Shown: in pieces, positions 50,690 through 59,421 of the stretch
Position numbering within the stretch: position 1 is the first letter of the stretch
Layout: every line of letters starts with the position of its first letter
NCBI GenBank assembly: GCA_020638365.1
Contig: JACKIQ010000003.1
Location: 248,001 to 312,000 of the forward strand
Reading direction: 5' to 3'
Origin: Rhodospirillales bacterium
GTDB lineage: Bacteria; Pseudomonadota; Alphaproteobacteria; Micavibrionales; Micavibrionaceae
Length of the DNA: 64,000 nt
The notes under the pieces: generated by a model
What the model was told of the DNA's origin: nothing
Database searches by the model: none
Seen by the model: only the letters and a program-made list of their open reading frames with translations
Program-made: the position numbers and the translations under genes

Positions 50690-51514
50690 TCAGCCCGCGC
50701 TATTCTTGGTCAGGAAGTGTTCGCAAATTTGGCCGCCGACGGGGAGGTCGACCAGTTTGACCGTGACTTCGGGGGCGACTTCGCCGCTTCCGAAAAAATC
50801 CTTGAAGCCGGCGATGGCTTCGGCGAAGCGGTTTGCGGCTTCTTCGGGCTCGGTTTCGTAGAGGGGCCGTTGCAGGAGCAGGGCGTACTCGAAGCGTTCG
50901 GTTTGCGCGATGATGTCGGATTGCCGGCGCAGGCGCACGAGATACTGAGAAAGTTTGGCCACGGCGAGGTCGGCGGCGTACGGGCCTTCCTTTTCCGCGA
51001 TGTCCTGATAATTCGAGACGCGGATGAAAACGATGTAGGTGCGTTCCCCGTATCGGTCCGCGCGGTCGATCGCGGAGAGGAAAAGCTGGTTGAACGCGGA
51101 TTTGGCGATAATACCGCCCGCGCTGGGGAAATCTTCCTTATCGTCGCCAATTCGCTTGATCAGGGCGGTGAGGCGTTTGGCGTTGCCGACCTTGTCATCC
51201 AGTTCGTCGGGCGCGATCGGCTTGGCGATGAAATCGTTGGCACCGGACTGAACGGCCTCGATGCGGCTGCCTTCGGCGGCCATATGGAGAATGTAGGGAT
51301 AATTGCCACTGGCACGGCGCAAATTCAGCACAACAGGGCGGGCACTGGTCAGGGGCATGGGATCGAGGAAGATAATATCGAACATTTCCTTGGCCATGAG
51401 TTCTACGGCGTTGTTCTTGGACGTTTCTTCCTTAATCACGTGTCCCAAAGGCTCCAGTCGTGATTTCATAAGCTGGGCCGTAATGCCCTCACGGTCAATG
51501 ACAAGAATTTTCAT
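50690..51514 (-). CDS. Response regulator with degenerate GGDEF-like domain
   Basis: A 274-residue protein. Residues 1-120 form a CheY-like receiver: ILVIDREG (acidic pocket), IIFLDPMP with the likely phospho-acceptor aspartate, and DFIAKPIAP with the conserved lysine. Residues 145-260 resemble a GGDEF fold (FNQLFLSAIDRADRYGERTY, LSQYLVRLRRQSDIIAQTER), but at the place of the GG(D/E)EF signature the sequence is ERFEYALLL, so cyclic-di-GMP synthesis is unlikely. Such domains may bind nucleotides or partners. The receiver lacks a second acidic residue directly after the first. It stands alone, with its own terminator, and no kinase gene is adjacent. Confidence 0.78.
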   Translation of the reverse strand: MKILVIDREGITAQLMKSRLEPLGHVIKEETSKNNAVELMAKEMFDIIFLDPMPLTSARPVVLNLRRASGNYPYILHMAAEGSRIEAVQSGANDFIAKPIAPDELDDKVGNAKRLTALIKRIGDDKEDFPSAGGIIAKSAFNQLFLSAIDRADRYGERTYIVFIRVSNYQDIAEKEGPYAADLAVAKLSQYLVRLRRQSDIIAQTERFEYALLLQRPLYETEPEEAANRFAEAIAGFKDFFGSGEVAPEVTVKLVDLPVGGQICEHFLTKNSAG

Positions 51515-51780
51515 AACTATTCAGCCCTTGGATATTTCTTTCCGATTCAATGTGTCATAACGCGGTAAGGCGTGCAAATGTCCTTTGATCTTGGCAGGAA
51601 ATCCCTGCGGAAAAATTAACGCCGAGCGAATTTTTACTTTTCTTTCCATAATTTATCACTGTTTTACGGCTTATCCTTCGTTTCGGCGGTTTCTCTTGTC
51701 GGCGCGGCTTCCGTTTGACAATCGGGGCCGACTGCGATAGAGAAATTCTTCCATTGTCGGCGGTTTTAATCGCCGGCAGG
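51515..51780. other. Non-coding gap before tRNA-Leu
   Basis: About 265 bases with no supported frame. It must hold the promoters of the minus-strand response regulator and of the tRNA. TTGACA at 51715-51720 lies on the plus strand about 65 bases before the tRNA and could be its -35 box; the matching -10 is unclear. Confidence 0.4.
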
Positions 51781-51866
51781 GCCCAGGTGGCGGAATGGTA
51801 GACGCGCCAGTTTCAGGTACTGGTGATCGCAAGGTCGTGGAGGTTCGAGTCCTCTTCTGGGCACCA
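51781..51866 (+). tRNA. tRNA-Leu (anticodon CAG)
   Basis: An 86-base tRNA with a seven-pair acceptor stem (GCCCAGG with TCTGGGC, one G-U), CCAGT/ACTGG anticodon stem with loop TTCAGGT giving anticodon CAG, a long class II variable arm (GATCGCAAGGTCG), T-arm GAGGTTCGAGTCCTC, discriminator A and an encoded CCA. It reads CUG codons. Confidence 0.97.
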
Positions 51867-51985
51867 CTATTTTTCCGGGGACTCCTTCCGGCTTCTTTTC
51901 CCGATCAAGGGGATTGCCCGCAACGCTTTTTCATGGTTTTTTGTTAACAGTCAATCTTTAACGCCTAGAACCGGACGCGAGAACC

Positions 51986-52597
51986 TTGAGCATCACACTT
52001 CATAAAGACGATTTACCTGCAGGACTGGATTTCGGGTCCGCCGTGGCCATTGATACCGAGACTATGGGGCTTAATCCCCTGCGCGACCGGTTGTGTCTCG
52101 TACAGCTCTCGGCCGGGGACGGGACGGCGCACCTCGTGCAATTCACAGGCACCAATTACGACGCGCCGCATTTACGGGCGCTTCTGAGCAATCCGAACGT
52201 GACCAAAATTTTTCATTTCGCGCGGTTCGATATGGCGACTCTCAAGAAACATCTTGGCGTCATGTGTGCGCCCGTTTATTGCACGAAGATCGCCTCGAAG
52301 CTGGTGCGGACGTTTACGGACGGGCACAGTTTGCGGTGTCTGTGCCGGGAGATGCTGGGGGTCGATATCAACAAGCAGCAGCAATCCTCGGACTGGGGTG
52401 CGCCGGACCTGACCAGCGAACAGCTCAGTTATGCGGCCAACGATGTTTATTACCTGCATAAGCTGCGCAAGCAGCTGGACGATATGCTTGAACGCGAGGG
52501 GCGCACGGACCTTGCCCGGGCCTGTTTTGATTTTCTTTCGACCCGGGCGGCGCTGGATCTTGAAGGGTGGAGCGAAACCGATATTTTCGCGCATTGA
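51986..52597 (+). CDS. NrnC-type nanoRNase (DEDDy 3'-5' exoribonuclease)
   Basis: A 203-residue RNase D-like exonuclease without the C-terminal HRDC domains of RNase D. DEDDy residues are visible: AIDTETMGL with Asp23 and Glu25, HFARFDMATL with the middle aspartate, and YAANDVYYLHKL with the final Tyr and Asp. Length and layout match NrnC of Bartonella and Brucella, which degrades di- and short oligoribonucleotides in alphaproteobacteria lacking Orn. The start is TTG 51986, since no upstream ATG is in frame. It lies 120 bases after tRNA-Leu and 12 bases before kdsD. Confidence 0.9.
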   Translation: MSITLHKDDLPAGLDFGSAVAIDTETMGLNPLRDRLCLVQLSAGDGTAHLVQFTGTNYDAPHLRALLSNPNVTKIFHFARFDMATLKKHLGVMCAPVYCTKIASKLVRTFTDGHSLRCLCREMLGVDINKQQQSSDWGAPDLTSEQLSYAANDVYYLHKLRKQLDDMLEREGRTDLARACFDFLSTRAALDLEGWSETDIFAH

Positions 52598-52609
52598 GGC
52601 TTTTTCGAC

Positions 52610-53596
52610 ATGGGTACGAACGCAGATATAGAACACGCGGTCCGGGTCTTGCGTGCGGAGGCGGACGCTCTCAACCTTATGGCCGATACGGTCGGGGAGA
52701 GTTTTGCGCAGGCAGTCGAGGCTATCCACGCGATGAAAAAGGCCGGGCATTCAGGGCGGCTGATCGTCGCGGGGATCGGCAAGAGCGGGCATGTCGCGCG
52801 GAAGATCGCGGCGACGCTGGCGTCCACGGGTACGCCTTCGTATTTCGTGCATCCGGGGGAGGCGAGCCACGGGGATATGGGCATGATTACCGGACAGGAC
52901 GTTGTCATGATGCTGTCCAATTCCGGGGAGAACGCCGAGCTTTCGGATCTCATTCACTATACTCGGCGTTTCGATATCAAGCTGATTGCGCTTACAGGAA
53001 ATCCCGAGAGCACGCTTGCGAAATACGCCGATATCAGGCTGGTCTATCCCAAGGTGCCGGAAGCGTGTCCGAACGGGCTGGCGCCGACGACATCGACGAC
53101 GATGATGATCGCGATGGGGGATGCGCTGGCTGTGGCATTACTTGAGCGGATGGGATTAACGCCCGAGCAGTACAAGGTTTTTCATCCGGGCGGCAAGCTG
53201 GGGCAGAAGCTGATGAAGGTCTCCGATCTTATGATCAAGGGGAACGATCTTCCGTTCGTTCCGGAAGAGAGCCTGATGGATGCCGCGCTGATCGCGCTGA
53301 CGGAAAAGAATCTCGGTATCGCACTGGTCGTTGATAAAAGCGGGGCTCTTCTCGGGATTGTCACCGACGGGGATCTCAAGCGTCACATGGCTCCGGACCT
53401 GCTTTCGATGCGGGTCGTATCTGTTATGACATCCAACCCGAAAAGCATCCGACCCGACGCATTAGCGGTCGAGGCGCTTGATATCATGACCAAGCAGGCG
53501 GGACGTTACATCACGACACTGGTCGTTCTTGACGAGAGCGGGGCGCTGCAAGGCATTATCCGTTTGCAGGATTGTCTTAGAGCCGGTATCGCGTAA
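52610..53596 (+). CDS. kdsD: Arabinose-5-phosphate isomerase
   Basis: Interconverts ribulose-5-phosphate and arabinose-5-phosphate, the first step to Kdo for LPS. The 328-residue protein has an N-terminal SIS domain (GRLIVAGIGKSGHVARKIAA, MMLSNSGENAELSDLIHY, NGLAPTTSTTMMIAMGDALA) and two CBS domains (MDAALIALTEKNLGIALVVD and ALAVEALDIMTKQAGRYITT). The position before lptC, lptA and lptB is the standard proteobacterial LPS assembly order. Confidence 0.96.
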   Translation: MGTNADIEHAVRVLRAEADALNLMADTVGESFAQAVEAIHAMKKAGHSGRLIVAGIGKSGHVARKIAATLASTGTPSYFVHPGEASHGDMGMITGQDVVMMLSNSGENAELSDLIHYTRRFDIKLIALTGNPESTLAKYADIRLVYPKVPEACPNGLAPTTSTTMMIAMGDALAVALLERMGLTPEQYKVFHPGGKLGQKLMKVSDLMIKGNDLPFVPEESLMDAALIALTEKNLGIALVVDKSGALLGIVTDGDLKRHMAPDLLSMRVVSVMTSNPKSIRPDALAVEALDIMTKQAGRYITTLVVLDESGALQGIIRLQDCLRAGIA

Positions 53597-53612
53597 AGCC
53601 GTTTTTTGCCTT

Positions 53613-54341
53613 ATGATCGGTGAGATGGAAACAGACAAGCGTGACAGAGGCAGGCAATCGTTTGCCAAGAAACAAGCGGCAGAGCGGATAGAGCGTCTGA
53701 GCAGGCGCGAGTCCACGGCCGGGCAGCGTGCGTACGGCGCAAGCTATACGAAGTTTGTGCGTACCATGCGCCTTGTTCTTCCGCTAATCGCAGCAGGGAT
53801 CGTGATGGTCCTTTTTCTGTGGCCGGGCGGACGGGAGGAGGCGATCATGCCCGTTCAGGAAAACGAAGCGCGCTTCAAGGATCATAAAATCGTCAAGAAC
53901 GAATTGCTGAATCCCGAGTTTGAGAGCACGGACAAGAAAAACCGTCCCTACAAGATCAGGGCAGACCGCGCGGTCCAAGGCGAACAGAATGAGGATCTTA
54001 TCATGCTGGAGAAGCCCGTAGGAGTTATGACCATGGAGAACGGCTCTACGTTGCAAGTGACGTCGAAGGCCGGAGCTTACAGGAGAGATACGGAGCGTTT
54101 CTTCCTGACCGGGGATGTCGATTTCATTCATGACGACGGTTACAGGTTGCGCAGCGCGGAAACGCATATCGACTTTCGCAAAAAAATCGCGTGGACGGAA
54201 AAAGAGGTTACGGCCTCGGGTCCGGACGTTACCATTCTTGCGATGGGGATGAAGGCGGATAACGAGAAGGGGGAACTGGTCTTCACGGGGCCGGCTAAGC
54301 TGGTTCTGGATAAAGGTCTTGGGGGTCTGGGCGGGTTATGA
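53613..54341 (+). CDS. lptC: LPS transport protein LptC
   Basis: Inner-membrane anchored periplasmic bridge component that receives LPS from LptB2FG and hands it to LptA. The 242-residue protein has a basic cytoplasmic N-terminus, one membrane helix (LVLPLIAAGIVMVLFLW) and a beta-jellyroll domain (NPEFESTDKKNRPYKIRADR, YRRDTERFFLTGDVDFIHDD). ATG 53613 or 53625 could start it; neither has a strong ribosome site. Its stop overlaps the lptA start (ATGA at 54338-54341). Confidence 0.9.
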   Translation: MIGEMETDKRDRGRQSFAKKQAAERIERLSRRESTAGQRAYGASYTKFVRTMRLVLPLIAAGIVMVLFLWPGGREEAIMPVQENEARFKDHKIVKNELLNPEFESTDKKNRPYKIRADRAVQGEQNEDLIMLEKPVGVMTMENGSTLQVTSKAGAYRRDTERFFLTGDVDFIHDDGYRLRSAETHIDFRKKIAWTEKEVTASGPDVTILAMGMKADNEKGELVFTGPAKLVLDKGLGGLGGL

Positions 54342-55189
54342 TTCGAAGCGTTTTGATTCCTTTTCTGCGGGTTTGTCTTTTGGCGGCGGTGTTTTCTGTG
54401 CCCATTTTCCGGGGCGCACAGGTTTTCGCGCAGGCGTTAAATCCTGAAGCGGGAGAGAAGCTTGAGATTACGGCTGACGGCGGGCTGGAATGGCACAGGA
54501 ACGAAAAATTTTTCCGTGCACTCAAGAACGTTCGAGCGCAGCAGGGAACGCTGATCATCAGGTCCGCCGTCCTGATTGCGCGCTATAAAGAAGGGCAAGG
54601 CGGGGCGATGACCATTCAGGAGGTTGAAGCTGCCGGGGATGTGGTGATCGAGTCTTCCGAAAGCAAGGCTTACGGCGAACGCGCTGTCTATAATATCGAC
54701 AAGGGTCAGGCCGTTATGACGGGCAAGGGGCTGAAGCTCATTACAAAGGAGCATACAGTCACCGCACGGGAACGTTTTGAATACCTGACAACGCAAGGCA
54801 AACTGAAAGCGATCGGACGCGCAGCGGCGACGCAGGGCGAGAACCGAATCGAAGCGGACGAACTCTCCGCGGTTTTTGCGCAGGATAAAGCCGGCAAGCG
54901 CGTATTAAAAACACTGGAGGCGAACGGGAATGTGGTTATCACGACGCCAACCGAGGTTCTTAGAGGCGAACGTGGGGTTTACAACGCAACGACGAATGTT
55001 GCAGAGCTGAGCGGCAATGTCAGGATCAAGCGCGGGGACAACGAACTTGAAGGCGATACGGCGAAAGTGGATATGAATACCAATGTCAGTTCGATTACCG
55101 GCGGGGCGAAGGGACCGGACGGGCGGGTTCGGGCGGTGTTTTATCCGGGATCGGAAAAGAAGAAGAACGAAGAGAAAAAGCCTGAATAA
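54338..55189 (+). CDS. lptA: LPS transport protein LptA (OstA-like)
   Basis: Periplasmic bridge protein for LPS, 283 residues. It has a signal peptide ending FRGAQVFAQA and two consecutive OstA-like repeats: EWHRNEKFFRALKNVRAQQG with VEAAGDVVIESSESKAYGER, and later LEANGNVVITTPTEVLRGER with VYNATTNVAELSGNVRIKRG. The short charged C-terminal tail (SEKKKNEEKKPE) is unremarkable. It is coupled to lptC; lptB follows only after an inserted exporter gene. Confidence 0.92.
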   Translation: MIRSVLIPFLRVCLLAAVFSVPIFRGAQVFAQALNPEAGEKLEITADGGLEWHRNEKFFRALKNVRAQQGTLIIRSAVLIARYKEGQGGAMTIQEVEAAGDVVIESSESKAYGERAVYNIDKGQAVMTGKGLKLITKEHTVTARERFEYLTTQGKLKAIGRAAATQGENRIEADELSAVFAQDKAGKRVLKTLEANGNVVITTPTEVLRGERGVYNATTNVAELSGNVRIKRGDNELEGDTAKVDMNTNVSSITGGAKGPDGRVRAVFYPGSEKKKNEEKKPE

Positions 55190-55230
55190 TTCAGAGTCTT
55201 ATGATATAGGGTTAAGAAGGCAGGTCAGGG

Positions 55231-55875
55231 ATGGTTCTATTTTTTCAGTGGCTTTTGATGGCCAGCGTTCAGGCGGCGGCGACGATATCGCCGGGGCCGG
55301 CTTTCGTTCTGGCTGTCCGAAACGCCATGGCCTATGACCGTCGCACGGGTCTTTTTACCGCGATCGGGCTGGGGTTGGGCGTTGGAGCGCATGTTCTGGT
55401 CGTTCTGGGCGGTCTGGCCGTTTTGTTGCAGCATTACACGTTTGTTTTCGATTTTATCCGGTATGCGGGGGCCGCTTACCTGATCTATATCGGGGTGAAG
55501 GGCCTGAGGGCGCGGCGCAAGCTTACCGAGGCAGCCAGTGAAGCGGTAGCGGAGGAATTCGATTCTAGACGGAGCGAAATCAACGCAGGTAAGGCGCTGA
55601 GCATGGGTTTTCTGACGAATTTGCTGAACCCCAAGGCGGTGGTCTTTTTTACGGCCGTGTTTACGCAGTTTATCGGGCCGGAAACCCCGGTTTCGATCAT
55701 GGTTTTGTACGGAATGACCTCCTTTGTTATTGAAATCGCATGGTTTTCCGCTGTGGCGATTGTCTTGACGAACCGACGGATCAAGGCCCGTTTCATGGGC
55801 GTTGTGCACTGGATAGAGCGGAGCTGCGGGGGGCTGATGGTTGCGCTGGGCCTTAAATTGGCGTTTTCACGCTAG
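55231..55875 (+). CDS. LysE/RhtB-family amino acid exporter
   Basis: A 214-residue inner-membrane protein with six hydrophobic segments. The family start AATISPGPAFVLAVRNAMAY with the SPGP motif, YAGAAYLIYIGVKGLRARRK and GFLTNLLNPKAVVFFTAVFT are diagnostic of LysE/RhtB exporters. The substrate (lysine, homoserine, threonine or others) cannot be told. AGG precedes ATG 55231. It is inserted between lptA and lptB, which are usually adjacent, and reads in the same direction. Confidence 0.9.
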   Translation: MVLFFQWLLMASVQAAATISPGPAFVLAVRNAMAYDRRTGLFTAIGLGLGVGAHVLVVLGGLAVLLQHYTFVFDFIRYAGAAYLIYIGVKGLRARRKLTEAASEAVAEEFDSRRSEINAGKALSMGFLTNLLNPKAVVFFTAVFTQFIGPETPVSIMVLYGMTSFVIEIAWFSAVAIVLTNRRIKARFMGVVHWIERSCGGLMVALGLKLAFSR

Positions 55876-55893
55876 TTCGATTAGGATAATCTT

Positions 55894-56670
55894 ATGGAAA
55901 ATGTAGCAGCCCTGACGAAATCCCGAAAACCCCGCCTTAAGGCGGTCCCGCGCGGGCTTTTCGTGCAGCATCTTTCGAAAGCCTACAAGAAACGGCCCGT
56001 TTTACGGGATGTCAGCCTTTCGATCGAACGCGGGGAGGCGGTTGCGCTTCTGGGGCCGAACGGGGCCGGGAAAACGACTTGTTTTCATATCATTACGGGC
56101 CTGATTCGTCCGGACGGGGGGAGCATTCTTCTGGACGGGCAGGATATCGCCGAGTTTCCGATGTATCGACGGGCGCGGCTGGGGGTCGGGTATCTGCCTC
56201 AGGAATCGTCCATATTCCGCGGGCTGAGCGTTGAGGACAACATAAAGGTTGTCGTTGAATCGCAGAATCTTAGCGCGGAGGATCAGGACCTGCTTCTTGA
56301 GGATTTGCTGGCCGAGTTCGGAGTCGAGCATCTGCGGCGTACTCCCGCACTGGCGCTTTCCGGCGGGGAGAGGCGGCGGGTGGAGATCGCCCGGGCGCTG
56401 GCGGCGCGACCGCATTTTGTCCTGCTCGACGAACCGCTGGCCGGAATCGACCCGATTGCCGTGGGCGAAATCCGCAATCTTATCTCGCAGCTCAAGAACC
56501 GGGGGATCGGCGTCCTGATTACCGACCACAATGTGCGGGATTGCCTTGGTATCGTGGACCGTGCCTATATCCTGCATGACGGGCGGGTTCTGATGGAGGG
56601 TACGCCGGACGATATCGTCGGGAACGAAGATGTGCGCCGGGTTTATCTGGGCGAAGGCTTCAGTCTCTGA
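55894..56670 (+). CDS. lptB: LPS export ATPase LptB
   Basis: The ATPase of the LptB2FG LPS extractor. The 258-residue protein shows Walker A LLGPNGAGKTTCFHII, the LptB-typical YLPQESSIFRGLSVEDNIKV around the Q-loop, signature LALSGGERRRVEIARALA, Walker B FVLLDEPLAGIDP and the switch histidine in LITDHNVRDCL. The 30-residue N-terminal extension before VQHLSKAYKKRPVLR is slightly longer than usual. Its permeases are at 36875-39192. It ends 18 bases before no clear terminator; an inverted repeat follows at 56714. Confidence 0.95.
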   Translation: MENVAALTKSRKPRLKAVPRGLFVQHLSKAYKKRPVLRDVSLSIERGEAVALLGPNGAGKTTCFHIITGLIRPDGGSILLDGQDIAEFPMYRRARLGVGYLPQESSIFRGLSVEDNIKVVVESQNLSAEDQDLLLEDLLAEFGVEHLRRTPALALSGGERRRVEIARALAARPHFVLLDEPLAGIDPIAVGEIRNLISQLKNRGIGVLITDHNVRDCLGIVDRAYILHDGRVLMEGTPDDIVGNEDVRRVYLGEGFSL

Positions 56671-56713
56671 TTTTTTCTTTTTGTGCGATTGACGTGTAGC
56701 GGTTCTCATTGTA

Positions 56714-56749
56714 ATTGATAGTCATTCTTATTTGAGAATGGTTATCAAT
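56714..56749 (+). promoter_or_regulatory. Fur-like operator upstream of outer-membrane protein gene
   Basis: A 36-base inverted repeat: ATTGATAGTCATTCT and, on the other arm, GAGAATGGTTATCAAT, matching at 14 of 16 positions. The TGATA...CATT / AATG...TATCA pattern resembles the Fur box. It lies directly before the ribosome site GGAGG (56756-56760) of the next gene, so a bound repressor would overlap the transcription start. Which Fur-family protein binds (Fur/Mur, Irr, Zur) is not known. Confidence 0.6.
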
Positions 56750-56769
56750 ATCTTTGGAGGTTTGCATTC

Positions 56770-57525
56770 ATGTTGCGTTCATCTTGTTTTTCCAGGCTTT
56801 CTCTTTTCGCCGTTTTTTACAGCGTTACTGCTCTTGGTGCGGGCGGGCTCGCCCACGCCACCAAGCAGGTCCGCGATCCCTATGTTACTGAAGGGGAACT
56901 TGAGGTCGAGTGGAAGGGGAGCGCGACGCATGACGAGGATGAGGACGAGCAGGACGGCGCGTGGAAACAAAAGGCAGCCGTAGCTTATGGCGTCACCGAC
57001 CGGGTACAGCTTGAGATCGAAGGCGAGTTCGAGAAGGAGGGCGATTCGGGGGATGCGGAGTTTACGGCGCTGGCGCTGGAAAGCAAGATACAACTAACCG
57101 AGCAGGGCGAATACTGGGCCGATGCCGGGGTGTTTCTCGAATATGAGAAAGCCATGAGGGGCGGGCCGGACAAGATCGAGGGAAAGCTTTTGCTGGCGAA
57201 GGATACGGGAAAGTTCAGCCATCTGGCCAATATCATTCTTGAGCGCGAAGTGGGCGAGGATTCCGGGGACGAGACTGAGCTGGGACTTGCGTGGAGCACG
57301 CGCTACCGCTACAAGCCCGTTTTCGAGCCGGGGATCGAGATTCACAGCGGGTTCGGGGGAATCGGCGAAGGGAAGGATTTCGATTCGCAAGATCACCGGA
57401 TCGGGCCGGTCGCTTATGGAAAGATCGGTTTTTTCAAATACGATGTCGGGTATCTGGTCGGTGTTTCTGACCATGCACCGGACGGGACGTTCAAGGCGAT
57501 CCTTGAGTACGAGTGGTATTTTTAA
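56770..57525 (+). CDS. Predicted outer-membrane beta-barrel protein
   Basis: A 251-residue secreted protein. The signal peptide (LSLFAVFYSVTALGAGGLAHA) is followed by alternating amphipathic strands (GVTDRVQLEIEGEFEKE, AEFTALALESKIQLTEQGEYWADAG split over neighbouring strands, TRYRYKPVFEPGIEIHSGFG) and ends in EYEWYF, a terminal aromatic typical of BAM-targeted barrels. About 10-12 strands seem possible. Family not recognised. GGAGG at 56756-56760 fixes ATG 56770. A Fur-like inverted repeat in the promoter suggests metal-responsive expression, and a strong terminator follows, so it is a single-gene unit. Confidence 0.7.
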   Translation: MLRSSCFSRLSLFAVFYSVTALGAGGLAHATKQVRDPYVTEGELEVEWKGSATHDEDEDEQDGAWKQKAAVAYGVTDRVQLEIEGEFEKEGDSGDAEFTALALESKIQLTEQGEYWADAGVFLEYEKAMRGGPDKIEGKLLLAKDTGKFSHLANIILEREVGEDSGDETELGLAWSTRYRYKPVFEPGIEIHSGFGGIGEGKDFDSQDHRIGPVAYGKIGFFKYDVGYLVGVSDHAPDGTFKAILEYEWYF

Positions 57526-57550
57526 GGATCGGAGTTATTTTTCCTGACAG

Positions 57551-57580
57551 AAAGGGCGGGTTTCCTGCCCTTTTTCTTTT
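57551..57580 (+). terminator. Terminator of the outer-membrane protein gene
   Basis: AAAGGGCGGG and CCTGCCCTTT form a ten-base stem (one G-T pair) with loop TTT, followed by a T-rich run. Confidence 0.93.
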
Positions 57581-57722
57581 TTGTCCCCGGAAAAACACGG
57601 GCCTTTTGCCTATTGTTCCGGAAATTTTTACGGTTTGGCATTAAAATTGCTTTTATAAACCTGACGTGCGCAGGCGATGTCTGGCTTTTGCGCACAGTTC
57701 ATGAGGGTTGCGTTATAAGGAT

Positions 57723-59216
57723 ATGAGTACACTATCGCAAAAACTTGATCTCCGGCAGTCACAACAGCTTGTGATGACGCCGCAATTGCAGCAGGCCATC
57801 AAGCTGCTGCAGCTTAATAATCTTGAGCTTGACGAATTCCTTGAGGAGGAACTTGAGAAAAATCCCTTGCTGGAACGGGCCGAGGAGCCGGCTGAGTCCA
57901 ATGATTCCGCGGACACCGACGCGGGGGACGCAAGTCCATCCGATGACGGGTCGAGCGAGAGCGAAGCCTATGCAGAGAGCGGTTTTGAGGAGGAGGGGGA
58001 TGCTGCCTGGAACTATGATCCCGGCGCCGGGCTTTCGATGGCCGGCGCAGGCGCGGGCGGCAATACGAAATTCGAGGATCCCGATTCGCGTTTCGAAGAC
58101 CGGATGTCCGCCCGCAAGAGCCTGCGCGAACATCTTTTAGAGCAGCTTCATGTGACGTTCGGGGACAACCGCGACCGGATGATCGGGGCGCTGTTGATTG
58201 ACCTGATCGACGAGAGCGGCTATTTGCGGGAAGGTTATGAATCGCTGGCCGGGCGTCTGGGTTGTTCGATCGAGCGGATCGAGCGCCTTCTGAGGGCGAT
58301 GAAGCAGTTCGATCCCACGGGCGTATTCGCCGCCGATCTGCGCGAGTGCCTAGCGCTACAACTTGAAGAGCAAGGCAAGCTGGATGCGCCGATGTGCAGA
58401 CTGCTGGATCATCTGGATTTGCTGGCCAAGCATGATCTTGGCGCGTTGTGCAAGTTGTGCGAGGTTAACCCGGCCTATCTGCAGGATATGATCGAGGAGA
58501 TAAGGGGACAGAATCCGCGTCCTGCATCGGATTTCGATCATCTGGTGGTGCAAACGGCTCTTCCGGATGTTTTCATGCGACGCCTGCCCAAGCATGTGGG
58601 CGGCGGGTGGCGAGTGGAGCTTAATTCCGAGACTCTGCCGCGGGTCCTCGTCAACCAGGCCTATTTTACGCAGGTTTCTCATGGGGCCGGGGCTAAAAAG
58701 GACAAGGATTACCTTAACAGCCAGCTTGCTTCCGCGAACTGGCTGGTGCGGGCGCTGGATCAGCGGGCGCAGACGATCCTGAAGGTGGCCGGGGTCATCG
58801 TCGAAGAGCAGGACGCCTTTTTTAATTACGGGATCGAATTTCTACGTCCCTTAACGCTTCGTGACGTTGCGGAAAAGATCGACATGCATGAGAGCACGGT
58901 TTCGCGGGTGACCACGAACAAATACATTTCCACACCGCGCGGGCTTCTCGAACTGAAGTATTTTTTTACGACGGCCCTAACCTCCGAGGATGGAAGCGTG
59001 CATTCGGCGGAGTCGGTCAAGGCACGGATCAAGTCCCTGATTGACATGGAAAAACCGGATTCCGTTCTTTCAGACGACGCGATCGTTACTCTTTTGAAAG
59101 GCGAGGGCATTGATCTTGCGCGCCGTACCGTTGCGAAATACCGGGAGGGAATGGGGATCGGATCGTCCGTAGCGCGGCGGAGACAAAAAAAGGCCTTTGG
59201 CAGGAACCAGCTCTAA
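57723..59216 (+). CDS. rpoN: RNA polymerase sigma-54 factor
   Basis: Sigma-54 directs transcription from -24/-12 promoters with AAA+ activators. The 497-residue protein has region I LSQKLDLRQSQQLVMTPQLQ with QAIKLLQLNNLELDEFLEEE, an acidic region II (residues 55-110), the core-binding region, the helix-turn-helix region (RDVAEKIDMHESTVSRVTTN) and the RpoN box ARRTVAKYREGMG near the C-terminus, where it binds the -24 element. ATG 57723 gives the canonical N-terminus, with AAGG close upstream. It is followed by hpf and a PtsN homologue, the standard rpoN neighbourhood. Confidence 0.97.
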   Translation: MSTLSQKLDLRQSQQLVMTPQLQQAIKLLQLNNLELDEFLEEELEKNPLLERAEEPAESNDSADTDAGDASPSDDGSSESEAYAESGFEEEGDAAWNYDPGAGLSMAGAGAGGNTKFEDPDSRFEDRMSARKSLREHLLEQLHVTFGDNRDRMIGALLIDLIDESGYLREGYESLAGRLGCSIERIERLLRAMKQFDPTGVFAADLRECLALQLEEQGKLDAPMCRLLDHLDLLAKHDLGALCKLCEVNPAYLQDMIEEIRGQNPRPASDFDHLVVQTALPDVFMRRLPKHVGGGWRVELNSETLPRVLVNQAYFTQVSHGAGAKKDKDYLNSQLASANWLVRALDQRAQTILKVAGVIVEEQDAFFNYGIEFLRPLTLRDVAEKIDMHESTVSRVTTNKYISTPRGLLELKYFFTTALTSEDGSVHSAESVKARIKSLIDMEKPDSVLSDDAIVTLLKGEGIDLARRTVAKYREGMGIGSSVARRRQKKAFGRNQL

Positions 59217-59421
59217 AAGATTTCCAGCTTAGACCGGATTATGCTATCTTTAAGCCATGATCACATATGATCCCTCAGGTGAAAGCAAAGGCTTATCGGG
59301 GCCTTGCAGGTCGTTGTTTTTTATCAAAAAAATTCCCTTTCCGGCGCGAAAGCGCCTTGAATTTACAGGCTGTGTGCTGCTAAAACCCTTTTTCTAAAAC
59401 CAAATAAGGGAGGACTACCCT

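Noticed and set aside
59217..59421. Sigma-54 promoter between rpoN and hpf
   Set aside because: No GG-N10-GC element with the expected flanks was found.
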